From: Myxococcales bacterium | GTDB taxonomy: Bacteria; Myxococcota_A; Polyangia; Polyangiales; Polyangiaceae | Assembly: GCA_025351875.1 (NCBI GenBank) | Contig: JANXVA010000263.1 | Coordinates: forward strand, 1-38,220 | DNA: 38,220 bases | Direction of reading: 5' to 3' | In this document: in pieces, positions 26,498-33,367 of the stretch | Layout of the letters: each line of letters starts with the position of its first letter | Numbering within the stretch: the first letter of the stretch is position 1 | Translations under genes and position numbers: made by a program | The notes under the pieces: generated by a model | What the model was told of the DNA's origin: nothing | What the model saw: only the letters and a program-made list of their open reading frames with translations | Database searches by the model: none

Positions 26498-26757
26498 CAG
26501 TCGGCTCCGGAGTCGCCAGCGTCGCCGTCCGTACCCGCGTCCGCGGCGTTCGAGGGTACGCCGCCGCTGCTTCCGCCGACGCCCGTCGTGTCGCCGGTCT
26601 TGTCGGCGGGGTCGCGGGTCGGGTTCTCGCCACCACCGCTGCTGCTCTGCGGGGGAAGGGGCTGCGGGTTCAGCTCCGTCTCCGACGCGCATGCCTGCAC
26701 GCCGTGGAGCGCGAGGACGCCCGCACCAACGAACAGCAATTTTCGGATCGGGCTCAT
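26497..26757 (-). CDS. Small LNPQPLPP lipoprotein, paralog 2
   Basis: 86 residues. The signal peptide ends LHGVQAC (Cys about 23), then ASETELNPQPLPPQSS and a Gly/Ser/Asp tail. It has the same layout as the following gene and is coupled to it by TGATG. It is divergent from the ABC ATPase. No domain recognised. Both proteins probably act as flexible surface or periplasmic lipoproteins. Confidence 0.68.
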   Translation of the reverse strand: MSPIRKLLFVGAGVLALHGVQACASETELNPQPLPPQSSSGGGENPTRDPADKTGDTTGVGGSSGGVPSNAADAGTDGDAGDSGAD

Positions 26758-26913
26758 GGTTGACGAACCTATGGAAGCATCGCTGATGCCAGCACGAAAC
26801 TCCAAGGGATTTGCCATTCCTGCACGGCCCCGTCGCGACAAAGGCACGGAATGCAGGGCTGCCGCTGGCCCACCTTGGCACAACGGTCTTTCGCGCGCAC
26901 AATCCGGCCCGCG

Positions 26914-27651
26914 ATGCCCGACCACGAGGATGCCGCGACATCGGTGCCGCCCCGCCTGCCCTCGGCAAGTGTTCGGAACGTCGTGAAGCGAATCTGGGAC
27001 GGGCGCGAGCGCCGGACGGTTCTCGACGACGTCTCGTTCGACCTCGGGCGGGGGGAGCTCGTCGTCGTTCGCGGACCGAGCGGCAGCGGCAAGACGACCC
27101 TGCTCGCGATCGTCGGAGCCATGCTCTCGCCATCGAGCGGCGAGGTGCATCTCGACGGCGAGTCGACGTCGCGTCTGCGGGAGAGCCACCGCGCCGAGGT
27201 CCGACGGCGGAAGGTCGGCTTCGTCTTCCAGGATCTCCAGCTCGTCGACGGCCTCACGTCGCGCGAGAACGTGCTGCTGCCTCGGATCCCCGACGGGGTC
27301 CGCCCGCAAGACGAGGAGCGCGCCACGATGCTCCTGGAGCGCTTCGGGCTCAGCGCCATGGCACGCGTCGACGCGAAGAGCCTCTCCGGCGGCGAGCGCC
27401 AGCGCGTTGCCCTCGCACGAGCGCTCATCAACGATCCGCCCCTGCTCGTCCTCGACGAACCCACGGCCCACCTCGACGACGCTCGCGCGACCTCGATCGC
27501 CGAAGAGCTCGCCGCCCTTGCGGCCGACAACCGCGCCGTCCTGGTCGCGACCCATGACCCTCGCCTGGCCCAGAGCGCGGGGGTGACCCGCATTCTCGAC
27601 CTCGTCGCCGGCAAGCTCGGCCCAGGTGGGGCGCTACCCCTGACGACGTGA
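26914..27651 (+). CDS. ABC transporter ATP-binding protein (LolD/MacB type)
   Basis: 245 residues. Complete ATPase: Walker A GPSGSGKTT, Q-loop VGFVFQDLQL, signature LSGGERQRVALARAL, Walker B LLVLDEPTAHLD and switch His in VATHDPR. Size and LVDGLTSRENVLLP place it in the LolD/MacB/FtsE-like group that works with FtsX-type permeases. No such permease is next to it; the following gene is an 8-TM protein of another kind and then a NosL-like lipoprotein. ATG 26914 is preferred to the in-frame start at 26851, whose extension overlaps the divergent promoter region. Confidence 0.92.
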   Translation: MPDHEDAATSVPPRLPSASVRNVVKRIWDGRERRTVLDDVSFDLGRGELVVVRGPSGSGKTTLLAIVGAMLSPSSGEVHLDGESTSRLRESHRAEVRRRKVGFVFQDLQLVDGLTSRENVLLPRIPDGVRPQDEERATMLLERFGLSAMARVDAKSLSGGERQRVALARALINDPPLLVLDEPTAHLDDARATSIAEELAALAADNRAVLVATHDPRLAQSAGVTRILDLVAGKLGPGGALPLTT

Positions 27652-27751
27652 GCCTTGCCGAGGCGCGAGGCTGTGAGGTTGCGCTCGTCAGGTCTCGGGC
27701 GCTGGGGGTCCCCAACCTGGAACCGATCGCGCTAGAGTCAGGGGGCCGGGC

Positions 27752-28777
27752 ATGAATCTCCTCGAGCCCTGGGTCCTCCTTCGTCTCGTCGCCGGCCTCG
27801 TCGCCTGCCTCCTGTTCGCGCGAGGTGCGCTCACCGCGCAGAAGGTCCTGCGCCACTTCGACGTCCAGCGCGCCACCGAGGGACAGCTCGCGCTCGAGAA
27901 GCAGATCGAGCTCGGAGCCACCTTCGTGCGGGTTGCCGCCGTGGTGCAGGTCCTGGCTCTCGTGCTCTCTGCGCTCGGCGCCGACCGCATGAGCCGCGGC
28001 GTGCGCGGCGCGATGTGCGCGTACGGCGTGTTCGGCGCCAACGAGTGGGGCTTTCGCTCGCTTGCCGTGACGGGGGCCGTCGCGCTCTGCGCGGGCGTGC
28101 TCGCCCAGGTCTATGCGTTCGACGCGCGGGTTCGAGCGCTCGACCTCGCGCGCCCGCTCGCCATGATGACGCTCGCGATGTTTCCCCTCTCGGTCTTCGA
28201 CCTCGCGTGCGCGACCGAGTTCCTCGGCAAGCTCGATCTCACGGTCGTAGCGTCGTGTTGCTCGGTGCAGCTCGACCCCGTGGCGGCTGCCGGTGAAGGT
28301 TTCGCTTCCGGCCCGCGCGTCCTCGCGACGGTGCTCGCGGTGCTCGGCACGGTGGCGTCGATCGGCGCTGCGCTGCTCGCCGCGCGTTCGCCGACCAAGG
28401 CTCGGATCACGGTCGCGGGGGTCGTCACGCTCGTCTCGCTGCCAGCCGCAATCGCGGCGTCGGTGCTCGAGGTGGCGCCCCATGCCTTCGAGGTGCCCCA
28501 CCACGTGTGCCCGTTCTGCCTTCTTCGGAGCGACGTCCTCGCCATCGGCTACCCGCTCTACGGTGCGCTCTTCCTCGCGACGACGTGGGGCGTCGGCGCG
28601 GGAGTGAGCGCAGCGCTCGCTCGCGGTGCGGCGGCTCGCGAGGCGCTTGCACCATTCGCGCGCGTCTTGCTCCGGCGCGGCGCGCTCGCATGGGCGCTGG
28701 CGCTCGTCATCGCTGTGGCCCCGATCGCTCGCTTCGCCGTGGTCAGCGGCGGCGCTTCACTCTTTCATGGTCCCTAG
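27752..28777 (+). CDS. Eight-segment membrane protein with Cys pairs, NosL-linked
   Basis: 341 residues, about eight hydrophobic segments (for example VRVAAVVQVLALVLSALGA, LAVTGAVALCAGVLAQVYA, RVLATVLAVLGTVASIGAAL). Two Cys motifs lie in loops: a CC pair in SCCSVQLD (about 169) and HHVCPFCLL (about 250) with adjacent His. Such pairs could bind a metal or form disulfides. I do not recognise the family. Its stop at 28777 directly abuts the ATG of the NosL-like gene, so both are certainly translated from one transcript. A copper-related membrane role is inference from that neighbour. Confidence 0.75.
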   Translation: MNLLEPWVLLRLVAGLVACLLFARGALTAQKVLRHFDVQRATEGQLALEKQIELGATFVRVAAVVQVLALVLSALGADRMSRGVRGAMCAYGVFGANEWGFRSLAVTGAVALCAGVLAQVYAFDARVRALDLARPLAMMTLAMFPLSVFDLACATEFLGKLDLTVVASCCSVQLDPVAAAGEGFASGPRVLATVLAVLGTVASIGAALLAARSPTKARITVAGVVTLVSLPAAIAASVLEVAPHAFEVPHHVCPFCLLRSDVLAIGYPLYGALFLATTWGVGAGVSAALARGAAAREALAPFARVLLRRGALAWALALVIAVAPIARFAVVSGGASLFHGP

Positions 28778-29215
28778 ATGAATCGTCGCGAGCTGCTCAT
28801 CACCTTCGCCGCCGCGCTCGTGCTCTCGACGGGGAGCGGCTGCACGAAGAAAGAGGCGCGCTGCAAGCACTGCGGCATGCGCATCGACCCGACGAGCGCA
28901 TGGCACGCCGAGCTGATCGCTGAGGACGGTAAGGTCACCGCGTTCGACACGCCGAGGTGCGCGCTGACGTCGTGGCGCTCCGGCGTCACGCCCGCGAAGA
29001 CGATCCGGCTCCAAGAGTACTACGATCACCAGACCCGTGACGGCAGCGAGCTGCGCTTCGTGATCGGCGGGGACGTCGTGGGGCCCATGGGCCCGGATCT
29101 CGTCCCGGTAGACCCCCCCCGGAGCTCGAAGTTCATCCAGGATCACGCGGCTGACCGCGCGCTGAAGCTCGAGGAGATCACGCCGCAGGTGCTCGCGAGC
29201 ATCGGCGCGAAGTAG
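28778..29215 (+). CDS. NosL-like copper-binding lipoprotein
   Basis: 145 residues. Signal peptide with lipobox-like TGSGC (Cys 22), followed by CKHCGM (Cys 29, Cys 32, Met 34), the NosL Cu(I)-site pattern. The rest follows NosL: WHAELIAEDGKVTAFDTPRC, a positively charged middle, and a VVGPMGPDLVPV strand. NosL supplies copper to nitrous-oxide reductase, but no nosZ is in the window. Members outside nos clusters exist with unknown targets. It is zero-spaced after the 8-TM gene and 99 bp after that module starts the small downstream gene region. Confidence 0.88.
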   Translation: MNRRELLITFAAALVLSTGSGCTKKEARCKHCGMRIDPTSAWHAELIAEDGKVTAFDTPRCALTSWRSGVTPAKTIRLQEYYDHQTRDGSELRFVIGGDVVGPMGPDLVPVDPPRSSKFIQDHAADRALKLEEITPQVLASIGAK

Positions 29216-29257
29216 CCTTGAACATTGCCCCTGCCGCGTTAGGGTTAGGGACCACGA

Positions 29258-29548
29258 ATGGTCGACGCTCCCGCTCCTGCGCCTCCCGCTCCGCCGGCCT
29301 CCGCTCCGCCGGCGGCCGCGGCAGCCACGGCGCTCCCCCCACGGATCCGGCGAACACTCGAGCTCGTATACGGCGTCGAAGGCGTGACCGCCGCGCGCGT
29401 GTGGCATTGGCCGGGTCGTGTCTCCGTCGGCGTTCGACCGACGATGCTCTCCGCCCAGTCGGAGCTGCTTCGTCGCGTGGAGCACGCGGTCTCCGGCCTG
29501 CGTGAGCCCGACGAGACCTGGGACTTCGGTCTGCTCGACAGCGACTGA
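29258..29548 (+). CDS. Small hypothetical protein
   Basis: 96 residues. A Pro/Ala-rich N-terminus (about 1-26) is followed by a compact alpha/beta-looking part: RIRRTLELVYGVEGVTAARVWHW and VGVRPTMLSAQSELLRRVEHAV. No signal peptide or known domain is recognised. It is 42 bp after the NosL-like gene and may belong to the same unit. The codon bias agrees with coding on this strand. Confidence 0.6.
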   Translation: MVDAPAPAPPAPPASAPPAAAAATALPPRIRRTLELVYGVEGVTAARVWHWPGRVSVGVRPTMLSAQSELLRRVEHAVSGLREPDETWDFGLLDSD

Positions 29549-29549
29549 T

Positions 29550-29578
29550 CGTCGCGCCTCGTCGCGCCTCGTCGCGCC
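29550..29578. repeat. 10-bp direct repeat, three copies
   Basis: CGTCGCGCCT occurs twice and is followed by a truncated third copy, directly after the stop codon at 29548. Short and GC-rich; probably slippage. Confidence 0.7.
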
Positions 29579-29587
29579 GAGAACGAC

Positions 29588-29628
29588 AAAAAGCGAAACG
29601 CGCGAAGTGCTCTTTCGAGCACCGCGCG
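29588..29628 (-). terminator. Intrinsic terminator of cdnL
   Basis: Read on the minus strand, the stem CGCGCG/GTGCTC-gaaa-GAGCAC/CGCGCG with a 2-base bulge is followed by TTTCGCTTTTT. It sits 26 bp past the cdnL stop codon. On the plus strand it is followed by CTACTTTT, so it may also serve the small gene ending at 29548. Confidence 0.7.
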
Positions 29629-29653
29629 CGCTACTTTTGGGCTGTCCCAGCGA

Positions 29654-30160
29654 TCAGTTGCTGACGAAGATCGATTCGATCTCGGTCTTCACGTTCTCTT
29701 CGGTCTGCGCGCGGGCGATCGCGATTTCCTTCACGATGAGCCCACGTGCGGTGTCGAGCATACGGCGCTCGCCGAACGAGAGCTGCTTGTCGGTCTTGAG
29801 GCGGTAGAGGTCACGAAGAACCTCTGCCACGTCGTAGATCGAGCCCGTCTTGATCTTGTCCATGAAGCCGCGGTAACGGCGGTTCCAGGTCTGGTTGTCG
29901 AACGCGATCGTGCGTTCCTTGAGGATGTCGAAGATCTCGTTGATCTCCTGGTCGTTGATGACGCAGCGAAGCCCAACGGCGCTGGCGTTGGCAACTGGGA
30001 CCATGATCTTGCGGTCGGTATCCATGATCCGCAGGACGTAGAACTTCTGGCGGTTGCCGCCGATGTCCTTCTCCTCGATCTTGATGACCTCGGCCACACC
30101 CTGAGCGGGGTAGACAGCCTTGTCGCCAACCTTGAACGTGACGTCCGATCCAGCCTGCAT
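29654..30160 (-). CDS. cdnL: CdnL/CarD-family RNA polymerase-binding transcription factor
   Basis: 168 residues, the size of CdnL. The N-terminal CarD_CdnL_TRCF Tudor-like domain contains FKVGDKAVYPAQGVAEVIKI and KFYVLRIMDTDRKIMVPVAN, and binds the RNA polymerase beta subunit. The C-terminal helical domain contains NQTWNRRYRGFMDKIKTG, VAEVLRDLYRLKTDKQLSFGERRMLDTAR and has the promoter-DNA-binding Trp region. CdnL stabilises open complexes at rRNA and other housekeeping promoters and is essential in Myxococcus. ATG 30160 has AGGAG just upstream; the open frame further up (to 30262) is leader. A long 5' region and a clear terminator bound it. Confidence 0.95.
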   Translation of the reverse strand: MQAGSDVTFKVGDKAVYPAQGVAEVIKIEEKDIGGNRQKFYVLRIMDTDRKIMVPVANASAVGLRCVINDQEINEIFDILKERTIAFDNQTWNRRYRGFMDKIKTGSIYDVAEVLRDLYRLKTDKQLSFGERRMLDTARGLIVKEIAIARAQTEENVKTEIESIFVSN

Positions 30161-30206
30161 AGCGTCTCCTTCGTCCCAATCTGTCCTGGGCTCGGTAGGA
30201 GCCCGG

Positions 30207-30256
30207 ACCGTTTCAACTCGACGGTCCTGACAGACCGCGAGGTGAACCGTTTCAAC
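30207..30256 (-). repeat. Two direct copies of GTTGAAACGGT in the cdnL leader
   Basis: The copies are at 30207-30217 and 30246-30256 (plus strand ACCGTTTCAAC), 39 bp apart start to start. They flank a small CGGTC/GACCG hairpin. They could be an operator or leader-RNA motif. Confidence 0.6.
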
Positions 30257-30411
30257 AGTCACTCGAGCTTGTGCGCCTCGCCCTCAGCGCGCCTTTTTTG
30301 GGCGACTTCGGCGTGCGTGCGTCAGACCCACTCAGGCGAGCCCACTCAGGTGACCAGAGCACTCTTGGCGCGCTCATTTCGTCACCCGCGGCCACAACTT
30401 CAGGCGGGCGT

Positions 30412-30441
30412 ACTGTAGCGTCAATACCCCACATCTGTCAA
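30412..30441 (-). promoter_or_regulatory. Candidate sigma70 promoter of cdnL
   Basis: On the minus strand: TTGACA (30441-30436), 18-bp spacer, TACAGT (30417-30412). The -35 is a perfect match; the -10 matches TATAAT at four positions. Transcription would start about 245 nt before the ATG. Confidence 0.5.
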
Positions 30442-30640
30442 ATCATTTGTCCGGAAGTGGACAACCTCGCCTCATCGGCGGGGGAGCCGCATCGCCCTCT
30501 TAGGATGCATGGCGCCCATCACCGGTTGTCGAACAGCGGACCCATCCCTTTCGTTCCGGGTGTTTGCGTGACTACGCCCATTCTTGAAGTGGGAGTGTGT
30601 AAGGAAAAGGAGGCTTGCGCAAGGCGGATTCGCCCTCTCT

Positions 30641-31561
30641 CTATAGAGACGTGTTTGCAAGCTGCTCCGCGAGCCCCCAGCGCACGCCTCGGTCCGACAC
30701 CACGACGGACGGCGCTCCGACGTGCCTGAGGAACGCGACCGCGAGCACGCCGCCGGCGACGATCACGTCCGCGCGCTTCGGCTCGAGCCCAGGGATCGTC
30801 TTGCGCTCTTCGAGCGGGACGCCCGCGAGCATCGCGACGACGCGCTCGAGCTCAGCGAGCGGCATCACGTGCCCGTGCACGAGTGAGCTGTCGTACGTGC
30901 TCATGCCGAGCGAGACGGCGGCGAGCGTCGTGATCGTGCCTGCGATGCCGACGACCGGCGCACCCCGAACCGAATCGGGCACTGACGCGAAGGCCTCGTC
31001 CGCGGTCCGCGCGACGGCGGCGCGCTCCTCCTCCGACGGTGGGTCGCTCCTCACGTGCCGCTCCGTGAGCCGCACGCTGCCGACGTCATAGCTGTGCGCG
31101 AACGTGATCGCGCGCGTCGTCCGGTCGCCATCGACCACCTCCGTGCTCCCGCCGCCGATGTCGAAGACGACGACACGGCCCTCAGGGAGAGACAGTCCGC
31201 TCAGCGCACCGCCGAAGGTGAGGCGTGCCTCCTCGTCGCCGGAGATGGTCCGGGCGTCGACGCCGAATCGCGCCTTGACGTGCACACGCACGGCCTCGCC
31301 CCCGCCTGCGTCGCGCATGGCGCTCGTGCCGACCACGTCCGTCCTCACGGCGCCGAGCCGCGTCACGATGTCCGCGTAGCGATCGAGGCAGGCGTTCGTC
31401 CGCTCGACCGCCTCGGGGGCGAGGACGCGGGTCTTGTCGACGCCCTGACCGAGCCGCGTGATCGTGGCGTGCTCTTCGACGGCGACGAGCACGCCGTCGC
31501 GCTCCTCTGCGACGAGGAGCAGCACCGTGTTCGTCCCGATGTCGATAGCGGCAACGCGCAT
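30641..31561 (-). CDS. Ppx/GppA exopolyphosphatase family protein
   Basis: 306 residues: the short ASKHA-fold form without the C-terminal HD extension of long Ppx. Motifs: VAAIDIGTNTVLLLVAEE (phosphate 1), VVGTSAMRDAGGG, FGVDARTISGDEEARLTF (catalytic Glu region), RVVVFDIGGGSTEVV (phosphate 2) and GIAGTITTLAAV. It hydrolyses polyphosphate and/or pppGpp. ATG 31561 is preceded by GGAGGTGG, better than the ATG four codons earlier. It is 71 bp downstream of the OmpA gene's end, separated by a terminator. Confidence 0.92.
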   Translation of the reverse strand: MRVAAIDIGTNTVLLLVAEERDGVLVAVEEHATITRLGQGVDKTRVLAPEAVERTNACLDRYADIVTRLGAVRTDVVGTSAMRDAGGGEAVRVHVKARFGVDARTISGDEEARLTFGGALSGLSLPEGRVVVFDIGGGSTEVVDGDRTTRAITFAHSYDVGSVRLTERHVRSDPPSEEERAAVARTADEAFASVPDSVRGAPVVGIAGTITTLAAVSLGMSTYDSSLVHGHVMPLAELERVVAMLAGVPLEERKTIPGLEPKRADVIVAGGVLAVAFLRHVGAPSVVVSDRGVRWGLAEQLANTSL

Positions 31562-31573
31562 GACCACCTCCAC

Positions 31574-31609
31574 AAAAAGCAGAAGGCCCCGCGGCGTCGC
31601 CGCGAGGCC
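31574..31609 (-). terminator. Intrinsic terminator after the OmpA lipoprotein gene
   Basis: On the minus strand: GGCCTCGCGGC-gac-GCCGCGGGGCC followed by TTCTGCTTTTTG. An 11-bp GC stem with one wobble pair and a U-tract, 24 bp past the OmpA stop and just before the ppx start. Confidence 0.85.
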
Positions 31610-31632
31610 TCGCTCCGACGCTGTCTGCCCGC

Positions 31633-32481
31633 TCAGCGGATGTTGTTCAGATTCAGCATTTCCTCGACGTTCGGCTGAACGACGAGCTCGACGCGGCGGT
31701 TCTTCTTGCGGTCGTCATCCGACTGCTGAGGCGCCGTACCGGCGACCGGATCCGTCTCGCCGTAGCCCGCTGCGGCCCAGCGCGCCGGGTTGAGCCCGCC
31801 GCCGGAGGTCACCTTCGGGTTCTTCGGGTCCGTGGCCTTCGCCTCGCCGACGAGGAAGAGGAGGACCTGCCGCGCGCGCGCGAGAGAGAGGCCCCAGTTG
31901 TCCTTGAAGGTGCCGCCGGGCGGGTACTTCACGTTGTCGGTGTGACCGGCGACGAGGAAGTAGCGGTTCATCAGATCCTTGTCGCCGCGAATGACCTCGG
32001 CGACCTGACCGAGGACCTCCTTGCCGCTCGCCTTCAGCTCGTCCTTCCCGGAGTCGAAGAGGATGTCGCCCGGCAGCTGGATGACGAGGCGGTTGTTCCG
32101 GGGTACGACCTTGACGCCAATCGCGTTCAGCTTGTCGAGCTTCGAGCGAAGCTCGCGAAAGCGCTGCTCGATTACGGCGAGCTGGTCAGCACGCTGCTTG
32201 TACTCGGCGAGCGCCTGCGCGAGCCGCGCGGCGTCCTCCTTCGACTTCTCGAGGCCCAGGCCGGCGGCCCTGAGCTGCTCCTTCATCTTCTCGATCGAGT
32301 TCGATGCCTCGCTGAACTTCGCCTGATCATCGGCGATCTGCGCCTTCGCCGCCTTCAGGTCGGCCGAGAGCTTGTCGATCTCCCGCTGCTTCGTCGCCAT
32401 CTCCTCGTCGGTGTGTCCGCACCCTCCGAGAGCCAATGCGACCATCGCGACGCACAACCAGAGCCAAAGCTTCCTCATCAT
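31633..32481 (-). CDS. OmpA-family peptidoglycan-binding lipoprotein with coiled coil
   Basis: 282 residues. Signal peptide with lipobox LALGGC (Cys 21). Residues ~25-118 are a continuous coiled coil (KQREIDKLSADLKAAKAQIA through ADQLAVIEQRFRELRSKLDKL). The OmpA/MotB domain at about 130-270 has LPGDILFDSGKDELK, YFLVAGHTDNVKY (peptidoglycan-contacting Asp), WGLSLARARQVLLFL, AAGYGETDPVA and KKNRRVELVV. It ties the outer membrane to peptidoglycan. The start ATG ATG has GAGGAGGAC upstream; either may be used. A promoter candidate precedes it and a terminator follows, so it is likely monocistronic. Confidence 0.93.
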   Translation of the reverse strand: MMRKLWLWLCVAMVALALGGCGHTDEEMATKQREIDKLSADLKAAKAQIADDQAKFSEASNSIEKMKEQLRAAGLGLEKSKEDAARLAQALAEYKQRADQLAVIEQRFRELRSKLDKLNAIGVKVVPRNNRLVIQLPGDILFDSGKDELKASGKEVLGQVAEVIRGDKDLMNRYFLVAGHTDNVKYPPGGTFKDNWGLSLARARQVLLFLVGEAKATDPKNPKVTSGGGLNPARWAAAGYGETDPVAGTAPQQSDDDRKKNRRVELVVQPNVEEMLNLNNIR

Positions 32482-32505
32482 GTCCTCCTCGTTCGCCGTC
32501 GCGAC

Positions 32506-32533
32506 GGTATCGGGGGCGTGAACACGTCGTCAA
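32506..32533 (-). promoter_or_regulatory. Candidate sigma70 promoter of the OmpA gene
   Basis: Minus strand TTGACG (32533-32528), 16-bp spacer, GATACC (32511-32506). About 25 bp before the ATG, leaving a very short leader that still includes GAGGAGGAC. Confidence 0.4.
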
Positions 32534-32561
32534 GGCAGGGCGCGTGCGGAGTCACGTGAGG

Positions 32562-32611
32562 TGATCGCGGAGCGCGCGACCGAGGTCGTCGCGAGGAGAT
32601 CGCGGAGCGCG
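32562..32611. repeat. 14-bp direct repeat GATCGCGGAGCGCG
   Basis: Copies at 32562-32575 and 32598-32611, 36 bp apart, in the OmpA/H1-like intergenic region. Followed by further GATCGC/GTCGTCG-rich sequence and the A10 tract. Confidence 0.7.
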
Positions 32612-32877
32612 TTTTCGATCGCGTCGTCGAAGTCGTGATCGCAAAAAAAAAATAATTTCGTGCGCCCCCACGATCTCAGGGGTGCCGTCGACGAATGTGG
32701 ACATTCCATGTTGCGTCACAAACACGGAATTTCCTTGTTGACCGACGCTTGGCCGTAAAACAAGGCACATTCACGCGCGCGCTCAGCACGAAACTTGGCT
32801 GAGCTCCCCGATCACCCCCGGGGCCCCCCGACCCCCTCACGGACGCTCAGCCTGCGCGTCCGTCAAGTTTTTTTTGT

Positions 32878-32906
32878 TTGACAGGTAACGTAGGTGACCA
32901 TATACG
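32878..32906 (+). promoter_or_regulatory. Near-consensus sigma70 promoter of the H1-like gene
   Basis: TTGACA (32878-32883), 17-bp spacer, TATACG (32901-32906), preceded by a T-rich stretch that could act as an UP-like element. The start point would be near 32913, with a short leader carrying GCAGGAGG. Confidence 0.8.
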
Positions 32907-32939
32907 TGGGGTACATCACCTCTGCAGGAGGACTCTAAT

Positions 32940-33233
32940 ATGGCTGCTAAGAAGAAGTCTGCGAAGAAGACCACGAAGTCCGCGAAGAAGCCCGCCGCCA
33001 AGACGGCGAAGAAGAAGGCGGCGAAGAAGCGCACTGCCAAGAAGGCCGCAAAAAAGGCCCCAGCTAGACGAGCCGCGCCCAAGGCTGCAAAAACTGGGCG
33101 GTCTGCGGCAAAGAAGTCGTCTGGCAAGCGTGGCGCAAGCCGCGGTGCCAAGTCGGCTCCGCCGGTCGGTGTTCCGTCGATGTTGGGCGGCGCCCCGACC
33201 TCCAGCGCTGGGCTGGATGCGGGCGAGGAGTAA
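32940..33233 (+). CDS. Histone H1-like Lys/Ala-rich DNA-binding protein
   Basis: 97 residues. Residues 1-75 are repeats of AAKK, SAKK and TAKK type (AAKKRTAKKAAKKAPARR), as in the C-terminal tail of histone H1 and bacterial H1-like proteins. The rest is SAPPVGVPSMLGGAPTSSAGL with an acidic end, GEE. It is expected to bind DNA non-specifically, neutralise charge and help compact the nucleoid. A strong promoter, AGGAGG ribosome site and robust terminator indicate high expression from a single-gene unit. Codon use is less GC-biased (AAG-rich), as the composition requires. Confidence 0.85.
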   Translation: MAAKKKSAKKTTKSAKKPAAKTAKKKAAKKRTAKKAAKKAPARRAAPKAAKTGRSAAKKSSGKRGASRGAKSAPPVGVPSMLGGAPTSSAGLDAGEE

Positions 33234-33243
33234 CAACTCCGCC

Positions 33244-33263
33244 GCAAAACCGTTAGGTTTTGC
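33244..33263. repeat. Perfect 8-bp inverted repeat after the H1-like stop
   Basis: GCAAAACC-gtta-GGTTTTGC, 10 bp past the stop codon. No U-tract; it may stabilise the mRNA 3' end or be a regulatory hairpin upstream of the main terminator. Confidence 0.7.
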
Positions 33264-33303
33264 CGCCTAACTCGATCTACTCCGGTGGTTCGAGTGGGCA
33301 TTG

Positions 33304-33346
33304 GACGAGAGGGCGTACCCCGCAAGGGGGCGCCCTCTCGTCTTTT
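33304..33346 (+). terminator. Strong intrinsic terminator of the H1-like gene
   Basis: GACGAGAGGGCG pairs perfectly over 12 bp with CGCCCTCTCGTC. An inner CCCC-gcaa-GGGG extends the stem, and TTTTGTCGTTTG follows. Confidence 0.92.
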
Positions 33347-33367
33347 GTCGTTTGTTTCCCTCGGGTC

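Larger units (their letters stand above)
30161..30640 (-). other. 480-bp non-coding leader of cdnL
   Basis: No convincing gene lies between ppx and cdnL. The stretch holds a candidate promoter (30412-30441). It also has an implied leader of about 245 nt with a GGGCTC-ggtag-GAGCCC hairpin at 30188-30204, a CGGTC/GACCG hairpin at 30222-30237, two copies of GTTGAAACGGT (minus-strand reading), and tandem CCCACTCAGG at 30327 and 30341. It is less GC-rich toward ppx (30420-30620). Confidence 0.6.
32482..32939. other. 458-bp divergent intergenic region
   Basis: Between the OmpA gene (-) and the H1-like gene (+). It contains promoters for both, a repeated GATCGCGGAGCGCG, an A10 tract (32643-32652) and a T8 tract (32868-32875). 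The middle (32640-32790) is noticeably more AT-rich than the flanks. I see no gene I would call. Confidence 0.6.

Noticed and set aside
29239-29250. TTAGGGTTAGGG telomere-like sequence
   Set aside because: Only two units just before a start codon; probably ribosome-site-like chance sequence.
32552-32770. 72-codon minus-strand frame in the OmpA/H1-like gap
   Set aside because: Crosses the A10 tract, has no ribosome site and no coding-like bias.
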